Shown: positions 56,815-64,000 of the stretch, piece by piece
Layout of the letters: every line of letters begins with the position of its first letter
Position numbering within the stretch: position 1 is the first letter of the stretch
Assembly (NCBI GenBank): GCA_021014945.1
Contig: MU266328.1
Span: forward strand, 310,001 to 374,000
From: Leucogyrophana mollusca
Taxonomy: Eukaryota; Basidiomycota; Agaricomycetes; Boletales
DNA length: 64,000 bases
Direction of reading: 5' to 3'
The notes under the pieces: model-generated
The model's input: the letters and a program-made list of their open reading frames with translations, nothing else
Told to the model about the DNA's origin: nothing
The model's database searches: none
Position numbers and translations under genes: made by a program

Positions 56815-58384
56815 ATGCTGGCCATTAACGCTGCTCGTCGCGCTCCGGCCGTTCTCCGTAGTGCCGTTGCCCCACTCTCGACATGGTCGGCTGTACCTGC
56901 GGGTCCTCCCGATCCAATCCTCGGTGCGTTCGTTGTGGGGTCATGAAGCGGAGAATTAGCGTGTTAATATTTTGGATACTATTTGCAGGTATCACTGAAG
57001 CCTTCAAGGCTGACACTGACTCCCGCAAAATCAATCTTGGTGTTGGCGCGTACAGGGATGAGAACGGGAAGCCTTATGTCTTGAACGCCGTCAAAAAGGT
57101 TTGCAATTACCTTGGTCTGTCCTCGTAGATGCTGACGAGCTTTACAGGCAGAGGAGATAATGACCGCTGCCAAACAAGACAAGGAGTACCTGCCCATTAC
57201 CGGTCTCGCTGGATTCACTAAAAATGCAGCCAAACTTGCGTATGGCGCTGACAGCGTGCCGCTCAATCAGAATGCTGTGCGTAATCTTTTAAGTCCGACT
57301 GCAGTGGGATCCTATGTCAACATTATCTCCACTTCCGTTCCAGATTGCGGTGACACAAACGATCTCTGGTACTGGTGCTCTTAGAATCGGCGGTGCCTTC
57401 CTCGCACGACACTACCCTCATGCTAAGATCATCTACCTCCCTACACCCACCTGGGGCAACCATATTCCTCTCTTCAAGGATTCCGGCCTCGAAGTCAGGA
57501 ATTACCGATACTTCGACAAGAAGACTGTTGGCCTCGACTTCGAGGGCCTCAAAGAGGACTTGAAGGTTCGCCCTTCTCGCAATAGCCCTTCCCTCACGAT
57601 CTCACGCTTGCTACATTACAGAATGCACCTGAAGGGGCCATTGTCTTGCTTCATGCTTGCGCACACAACCCCACTGGGGTTGACCCGACCCAATCGCAGT
57701 GGGCCGAGATATCCGATCTTGTGGCGGAGAAGAAGCTTTTCCCTTTCTTCGACATGGCATACCAGGGCTTCGCGTCTGGCGATACCAACCGTGATGCGTT
57801 CGCAGTCCGTCACTTTGTTTCTCAAGGCCATCAGGTCGCGCTCTGCCAGTCGTTTGCGAAGAACATGGGACTGTACGGAGAGCGTGTGGGTGCGTTCTCG
57901 CTGACAACGAAGGACGAGGATGAAAGGAAGCGCGTGGACAGTCAACTGAAAATCATCGTGCGCCCAATGTACTCAAATCCTCCATTGCACGGTGCCCATA
58001 TCGCCAACACCATCCTGTCAAATGCGGAGCTGTATCAAGAGTGGGAGGGCGAGGTGAAGGGCATGGCGAACAGAATCATCAGCATGAGAGAAAGATTGTA
58101 CGAGCTTTTGACGAACGGGTATCAGACACCTGGAGAGTGGGGTCACATCAAGAGCCAGATCGGGATGTTCAGGTCGGTAGCGCTTACCGTGGTGCGAGTC
58201 GCATTGACTGATTTAAGGATTGCCCAGCTTCACCGGTCTGAAGACAGAGCAATGCAAAGCTCTTGCTGATAAAGCGCACATCTACATGACCATGGACGGA
58301 AGGATCTCGATGGCTGGTTTGAACGGTAGCAACATCGAGTACTTTGCACAGGGCGTTGATGCGGCCGTTAGAGGCAATCTGTAG
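56815..58384 (+). CDS. AAT1: Mitochondrial aspartate aminotransferase
   Basis: PLP enzyme interconverting aspartate/2-oxoglutarate and oxaloacetate/glutamate, part of the malate-aspartate shuttle. The start [20 protein letters not shown] is a mitochondrial transit peptide. The mature enzyme begins [14 protein letters not shown], then [98 protein letters not shown] and [20 protein letters not shown]. The PLP-binding Lys is in [20 protein letters not shown]. The substrate-binding Arg region ([11 protein letters not shown]) is present. The end is [18 protein letters not shown]. Six introns fit GT-AG. No missing residues. Confidence 0.95.
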
Positions 58385-58793
58385 TCTTTTCGCCAATAGA
58401 TGCGCGTTCTTTTTCCCTTCGTCCTGATGGGTTCATTATTAGGGTTCGATGATTCGCCTTTGCGGTGCAACGTTGGAAGATTCGCATGAAGTTGGAAGCC
58501 TCCAAAGTATTCAGCAGAGTTCGGTGGATATGTTTTCCACTAGTTGCAGGTTCTTCCGCCACCACTATGTCAACGCCAACTAACAACTTTCCTGGAGCTT
58601 GGCCAGAATCTGCCCGCCCTTCAGTATGTATCATTCCCTCACTTTATGATACGTGCCCTTACAATTAGACAGTTTGATAGTCATTCTTCCACGGTATGTT
58701 GGTCATTTCAGCTGCCAGCCCTCCTTTGTTTGACACGACCTATTCAAGGGTGACAACATTCAAGCTCTCCCGCCCGGTTTATTAGACGGCGGT
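58385..58793. other. Intergenic between tandem plus genes
   Basis: 409 bases holding the aminotransferase 3' flank and the promoter of the next gene; nothing distinctive. Confidence 0.45.
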
Positions 58794-60218
58794 ATGACAG
58801 GCACTAGGAGTTCGCTGACGGAAAATAGTTCCAGGGGACTGTTTGCACGCAGTCCTCAGGCCACCAACATTAATAATAAATCGCAACCCCCACCATTACG
58901 CATACTTGTACCCCCGTCCGCTTATTGTCCTTTCAGCACCGACCTTTCCATTCCTATCTCCCCTCTTACTCTTCACTCTTCTTTTATGTCAGATACCTCA
59001 CCAGACCCCCCGGGTACAGGCGCATCGAGTGCTAGCATCCCCCCCACGCCCGGGCTTGTCTCAGCTTCATCCTCAAGCCCAATCTCTGCGGGCCCTATAG
59101 TGTTTGCCTCTCCTACGTCCAGCCACTTCCCTCCGATGCCGCCTACTCCTGAGTCTGCCGATACAAGCGACGGGGCAGCCGTCAACTTGTCGCCATTGGG
59201 CTCTTCTCCCGCGGAACCAAATCTACGACTTCCTGCGCTCGAGGCGGACCAAACAAAGGAAGATGCCCTCAAACAATGGGAAACCACTGGAGCGACCTGG
59301 CTCGCTGACTTGGGCGGAGATAACGAGAGAGATCGTATCTTTAGGCGGAACTTGTACGAAACATGCGGCTCAACTACCGACAGCAGCCCAGGCTCAACTC
59401 CGGCGCTGAGCTTGAGTCCCGCCATATCATTGAGCCCGATCCAGATGCCAAGTCTTGCTTTTTCCCTTTCGAGCACTCCTGCCTCGCCTTCGTCGTCTCA
59501 GCTCTCGCCCTCCGCTACATCCTCACATGTCTGCGTGTCTTCGCGATTGGCGTTACAACCGACATCCACGGCGGCATTTCCTTCCAGCGTCGATAATTTC
59601 GAGCATTGGCGCGAGGACGCGGATGGTCGTTTGGCTCAAGCTGAAGGTGCTGATAGTGCGAGGGTGCCGGCAGCAATCACCCCCATTAACTCTCCCAGCA
59701 CCACTCACTCCTCCGACCCAAACGAGACCCTAGATGCAAACGAAACCTTGCAATTTCCAGATGCCCCTCCACGCCTCCCTGGATTCATATCCAAAAACTT
59801 TGTGCAGCGCGCTAGGGAATTTGGTGAACGGGTGAAGCGTCTCGTCGTTCGCCGTAGTACCAGGTCTCAGATGCATGTCGGGCGGGGAGGCAATGGAAAC
59901 GTCAGCTGTGCGCATGACAGCGGCAGTGTCATCCTTATTATCGCGCCTCCACCTCCGTACGAAGATCGCTCTCACACTCCGACACCACCCAGCCCTGAAG
60001 ATCCTTCTAATTATGCCGGATGTCAAAGGAGGCCGTCTATCGCGTCTGCGCGCTCCCTTTCTGCTGTAGGCGGACGCGCTTCTCCTGGGCGCGGGCAACA
60101 AAATGGACTGGAGCGAACCGGGAGCACGGGAAGGAATAAGAAATCAGCCTCCGGTACGAAAGCGAACCGACGGTTCTCACTAACAGTCTTTCCAGGATTT
60201 TCAACGTTTAGAAAATAA
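58794..60218 (+). CDS. Ser/Pro-rich orphan protein with a PPxY motif
   Basis: A single open frame of 474 codons. The start at 58794 gives MTGTRSSLTENSSRGLFARS; a second in-frame ATG at 58986 (MSDTSPDPPGTGASSASIPP) could be the real start. Most of the protein is low-complexity Ser/Pro/Thr. Two ordered-looking patches stand out: ALKQWETTGATWLADLGGDN with ERDRIFRRNLYETCG, and LPGFISKNFVQRAREFGERV with KRLVVRRSTRSQ. A PPPPYED sequence (59946-59966) fits a WW-domain ligand. The end is basic (FSLTVFPGFSTFRK). No family is recognised. Length, lack of stops and the conserved-looking patches support a real gene; its role is unknown. Confidence 0.6.
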   Translation: MTGTRSSLTENSSRGLFARSPQATNINNKSQPPPLRILVPPSAYCPFSTDLSIPISPLTLHSSFMSDTSPDPPGTGASSASIPPTPGLVSASSSSPISAGPIVFASPTSSHFPPMPPTPESADTSDGAAVNLSPLGSSPAEPNLRLPALEADQTKEDALKQWETTGATWLADLGGDNERDRIFRRNLYETCGSTTDSSPGSTPALSLSPAISLSPIQMPSLAFSLSSTPASPSSSQLSPSATSSHVCVSSRLALQPTSTAAFPSSVDNFEHWREDADGRLAQAEGADSARVPAAITPINSPSTTHSSDPNETLDANETLQFPDAPPRLPGFISKNFVQRAREFGERVKRLVVRRSTRSQMHVGRGGNGNVSCAHDSGSVILIIAPPPPYEDRSHTPTPPSPEDPSNYAGCQRRPSIASARSLSAVGGRASPGRGQQNGLERTGSTGRNKKSASGTKANRRFSLTVFPGFSTFRK

Positions 60219-60612
60219 TAGGGGCTATATGCTCTCAAACTTCGTGAGTCGCCGTTCAAAATGTGTAGGTCCTTGAGCGCGGTGCTAACACAATAATATT
60301 CATGTTGGTACTACCGCTCTCAAGCTTATTCGCCTTTAGATAGCTTTCACCATCGCAAACGCATCCGCCCTTGATCGCCCCCAATACCAACCCAGATCCC
60401 GAAGTAGAGTACACTGTCCCAGTCACTGTCGTCCAGTTCACATGCCACTTCCCATCAGTTCACTACATGGTGTATCCTTTAATTTTCGTTCCTGTTCTGT
60501 TACTTTCCCTCCCACTTGTCCTTGTGTATCCGTATACAAACATATCTTGTACCTGTACCTGTTACAGACCATAAAACACGAACCCCAAAGTGATGAAAGC
60601 AAAGGTGAAAGG
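60219..60612. other. Intergenic between convergent genes
   Basis: 394 bases of 3' flanks, with a CTGTACCTGTACCTGTTACAG tract near 60552-60566; no gene. Confidence 0.45.
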
Positions 60613-61906
60613 CTATATACTGTCGGGCACCCTGAAACGCAACTCCTCCAATGACTCGGAGCCATGCTCCTCGCCCTTCTCTAGGTCAGGGGAACCAAGT
60701 CGAGTACGTGCTCCAGATGCAGCTGTTCCACTGCTCACGTCAGGAGCAGTCGGCTGTGACCTGGTGGAAAGGATGGGCGTGCCCCCAAACCTCAGCGTTG
60801 ACAACAAACCCGTCTCGTGAGATTCAGTGAGGTCGTAACCGTTGAGCTTGAGATTCCTGAAGACGCGACACGCCATCGAGCTTGTGAGCGCAATGTCAGG
60901 AATAGTGAAGGTCGCTTGATAGACGGGTGGGACTGATGGTGTCATTAATAGGACTGTGATGGCTATATTGGCACCAACAGTAATACTGGTTGGCTTTCTG
61001 TCAGTCTTTATCAGGGTGAGTTCGAGAGTGAGGCTCACAGATAATACTGCTGACCACCTTGCAAGACAGCTTTGGATAGGCGTGGCAATGATTTCCCTGA
61101 TACTAGCGTCCTCCAGCTTGTTCTCTCTTCTTGAGAGAGTCGCGACGAGGCAATTTTATAGGAGACTGCAAGGAATACCAGAGAGTCGAACACTAGTTGC
61201 ATAATCACTGCTGCGGCAACATAGTGAGCCTCGCCTGTGTTGATACAGTGCTTGGTATCGGCAAGAGGCCCCGCATGCGAACCAATAGGAGCGACGGTTG
61301 ACACTCCGACATTGGCTACCCAAAGAAAGGAAAAGACATAGAACACAGTCTTCTGATGAGGGAAGACTGCCTGTACGCGTTTAAGGAAGAGAAAGGACGA
61401 GGTCGCGGATGTTACGATCCAGCAAAGGCAGATTGCCAGCTCCAGCGCTCCGCAGTGATCTACAGGGCCAGCTAAAACGGGCTGTCATGAAACGCTCTTT
61501 GAGGCATCTTGGCGGTTGAGAGAACGTACTTTTGGCTATGACAGATTGAAAGACGTAGCCAAGAGCGGCGGCTCTGTTATAACGGCGTCAAGTGACACGA
61601 TAAGGCATGCGGCCAGATGCCGTACCTTGATAAAATGTAGGCAAAGATGATGGGAGTGGGTCTGCTTATCCGAATGAGGCGTATGTCTTGTGGGAGGCTG
61701 GAGAGGATGTCCCATAAAAGAGCCTGGGCAATACTGTTCAGCCTTGTCTGATGAGGACACAACTCGATCCTTACACCAAGAGTAGCGATGTAAACATTCC
61801 TAGAGACCTCATACTGGTCGGCAATTGCAGGCGGGAGGTAATTGAGGTAAACTCCAGGATTTTCGATGCCAGTGAGAATCTGGGCACTCATGTTACTGGC
61901 GTTCAT
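60613..61906 (-). CDS. Seven-transmembrane protein of the Agaricomycete receptor-like type
   Basis: The start MNASNMSAQILTGIENPGVY leads into PAIADQYEVSRNVYIATLG, spliced over an intron to ALLWDILSSLPQDIRLIRIS. RPTPIIFAYILSR, QSVIAKTGPVDHCGALELAI, VTSATSSFLFLKRVQAVFPH, TVFYVFSFLWVANVGVSTVA, HYVAAAVIMQLVFDSLVFLA and VGANIAITVLLM follow. That gives about seven hydrophobic helices. The cytosolic tail is Ser/Thr/Gly-rich and ends EELRFRVPDSI. The layout, including an early WDIL motif and a short loop with Cys before helix 3, is that of a large lineage-specific 7-TM family in mushrooms (DUF6533/6534-like; number not certain). Ligand and coupling unknown. Four or five short introns. Confidence 0.72.
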
Positions 61907-62698
61907 GGCGAGTGGTTTGAGGACGGTTCAGGTAAAACCGGGTAAAACGAACCCATGCTACTGCTTCCTCGACGTATTCAAGGCACTAGTACCAGCAGGA
62001 TTGACGGCAGCCCCCGCAGCAGCAGTGTTTATCGTGATGGGCTGTACCCATACTTACTAAGGCTAAACAAATGGGTCTGGTGATTGACTAATATCAGCAA
62101 TGAAGGTCTCGGCGATGGCGGGAAGGAAAGAAAATACTGTCGGTTGGGATCGTAGTACCTGGGACGTCCAACTTGAACAGAGCGAACCAGGTGGCCACGA
62201 TCGACCGCGAGAAAAGCCGTAACTGAAGAACGAGAAGACATACCAAGGTTGACACCAAATCAGGTCAGGTTCAAGCATTGTCGCTTTTCCCAAGCACAAT
62301 TTAACATTGACACCAGTGAATTGGGTGGTTTACGAACAATAACTGAGGCTTCTTTGACAACTGTGGAGTTGATAGCAATAATAAAAGTTGGCTGTATCTG
62401 GGTCACGACCGTAAATTGAACACTTCAAGCCGACAAAATCACACAAGCCTGTGAGTTAATCCAACTCACGAGTGTGGCTTCCCGTCGGACTCCCCACTAC
62501 ATCACCGTAACCACAACACAGCATTAGAAACGTGCATAGTGCATTGGCAATGCACCGACCGCATCGGAGGTTCAGCACTCCAGCGCTCTGTTTTAATGGT
62601 CAGGCCGGGATCTGCAATGATTGAGCACAAGCAATAGAATTACCCCTTCTGCGCCACAGGTTTATAGTTGCTTTTGCTATCAAAGATAGCTACCAGCC
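61907..62698. promoter_or_regulatory. Shared upstream region, 7-TM protein (-) / P450 (+)
   Basis: 792 bases between divergent start codons. Minus-strand frames at 62030-62300 look like chance. No recognised regulatory motif. Confidence 0.4.
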
Positions 62699-64000
62699 AT
62701 GTCGCGTAGAGACGCTCTGGCGCTCGACATTCTCCTCGGGCTGGTGAGTACTATTCAACCGTCTTGCGTCCAACTCCGTCTAAGAGCAGTCGTGTCTCAG
62801 GCGGTGCATCTGTGGTTCAACAAACACGAACCAGTCGTCTCTTGGTCCCTGTTTGCTATTCTAGCGGTCGCTCCCACTCCGCCAGCAGCATTGCTATGCG
62901 AGCACATGACCGCTCTGCACTCTGCTCTGGTCGCATATTCCCTTTTCTTCGGCACATTGTTCACCTCCATTGTCATCTATCGTATCTCTCCGATTCACCC
63001 ACTCGCGAAATACCCTGGTCCTGTGCTCTGCAAGGTTTCGCAGCTCTGGACTGTATGGATAGTTTCGGGAGGTAAACAGCACCAGTACCGCAAAACCCTC
63101 CACGACGCCTACGGTCCAGTCGTTCGCATTGGTGTGCCCTATACCTCCTGGCTTTCCGATGTGCTGAATATGACTTTCCTAGGTCCTAATGAACTGTCTA
63201 TCGCGGACAAGGACTTACTTCCGGCTATCCTGGGCACGCAAGGCATGCCTAAGGGACCTTGTAAGAAGTTCCCCTCCAAGATTGCGTGTTCCTGTCACTA
63301 GTTTCTCCCTCAGTGTTTTCAGGTCGTCGCTTAACACCAATAAGCGATAAAAACTCAGAGAATTACAGCCTTATCAGCTCTCGTGATCCACAGCGTCACG
63401 CCCAACTTCGAAAACCGTGGAACAAGGCCTTTGCAAATTCCCCTTTGAAAGACTACGAAGAACTCATGGTGCACCGTGCCTTGCAACTGATCGAAGAACT
63501 TCAAGGGCTGTGTCAACAGCAGCCGGATGGCGTCAGCCACGTTGATATTGCTCGTTGGATCAATTTCTTCTCGTACGTTCACGACTGAGCAATGCCCAAG
63601 CAAAAATTAACCTTGGCATGCTCGCCTCAGGTTCGATTTCATGGGGGATTTGGCGTTCGTCTATCTCGCAACTATCTTTTAGTATCAGCCTAACATTCGA
63701 AGGACAGCTTCAATGGTGGCTTTGAGCTTATGCGGGACGGTGACAAGGACGGCCTTTTGCGTAGGATGAGTTCCGCTCTCTTGTGAGCCCACTTCTTTCT
63801 CATCCATGTACCTTTTTGACTTCACTCTTTTATTCACTCTCTTCCTTTGTTCCTTCAGTTACCCAGCGATGTGCCAGCACGTCCCATGGTTTTCTCCGAT
63901 CTTGAGAGCGGTGCCATACGTCGGCGCTCCCATGAGAGCATTTGGAAAATTTGCCTTTCAACGAACACAATCACGCTACACACAAGAAGTGAAGCGGAAA
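62699..64000 (+). CDS. Cytochrome P450, 3' partial
   Basis: N-terminal half of a microsomal P450 monooxygenase. The first exon, MSRRDALALDILLGL, is joined (best acceptor just before the AVHLWFNKHEP reading) to a double hydrophobic anchor: VVSWSLFAILAVAPTPPAAL and LVAYSLFFGTLFTSIVIYRI. Next is the proline-rich hinge HPLAKYPGPVLCKVSQLWTV. The fold continues QYRKTLHDAYGPVVRIGPNE, DPQRHAQLRKPWNKAFANSP (C-helix), DIARWINFFSFDFMGDLAF, ELMRDGDKDGLLRRMSSAL and VPWFSPILRAVPYVGAP. The I-helix, ExxR and heme-Cys motifs lie beyond the window. The WNKAF C-helix and KYPGP hinge are diagnostic of P450s. The substrate and CYP family cannot be called from this half. Confidence 0.9.

Overview
The window is nuclear DNA of a mushroom-forming basidiomycete (Agaricomycetes). 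The evidence is dense genes on both strands split by many 45-80 nt introns, single-copy eukaryotic housekeeping proteins, and protein families I associate with Agaricomycetes: a 7-TM receptor-like protein, a P450 with the usual basidiomycete N-terminus, and a multi-exon transposase with a companion gene. I place 30 protein-coding genes, two of them cut by the window edges. I recognise no rRNA, tRNA or CRISPR. All gene models were spliced by eye from conserved residues, so exon edges are approximate unless stated.

Layout. 1-10.4 kb: the 3' part of an NPC2/ML lipid-transfer protein, IPI1 (60S assembly), a secreted Ser-rich double-psi beta-barrel protein, eIF3h and a vacuolar-type Zn/Co transporter. 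10.4-19 kb: a run of minus-strand genes for Mediator subunit 5, a GRIP-domain golgin and PEX14. 19-24 kb: mitochondrial EF-Tu, glycine-cleavage H protein, complex I subunit NDUFB11/ESSS and the histone N-acetyltransferase NAA40. 24-34.7 kb: an accessory island. It holds a gene-poor stretch, an unrecognised minus-strand gene, a large KDZ/Plavaka/Tnp2-like transposase and a second, acidic companion protein. 34.7-37.6 kb: RIO2 kinase and the Tudor splicing factor SPF30. 37.6-39.8 kb: no convincing gene. 39.8-42.6 kb: two divergently transcribed bZIP-like proteins that resemble each other. 43-58.4 kb: compact housekeeping DNA with PIL1, eIF4E, the MTM1 carrier, VAM7, SNF4, an SSH4/EAR1-type SPRY protein, aspartyl-tRNA synthetase and mitochondrial aspartate aminotransferase. 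58.8-64 kb: a Ser/Pro-rich orphan, a 7-TM protein and the first half of a cytochrome P450.

Themes. Several genes serve protein synthesis and ribosome assembly (IPI1, eIF3h, eIF4E, RIO2, AspRS, mitochondrial EF-Tu). Others serve mitochondrial metabolism (GcvH, NDUFB11, MTM1, AAT) or membrane traffic (golgin, VAM7, PIL1, SSH4). The part most likely to hold something undescribed is the 25-34.4 kb island. There a transposase with an N-terminal zinc finger, a C-terminal Cys-cluster module and a long Pro-rich tail sits directly upstream of a conserved-looking non-enzymatic partner.
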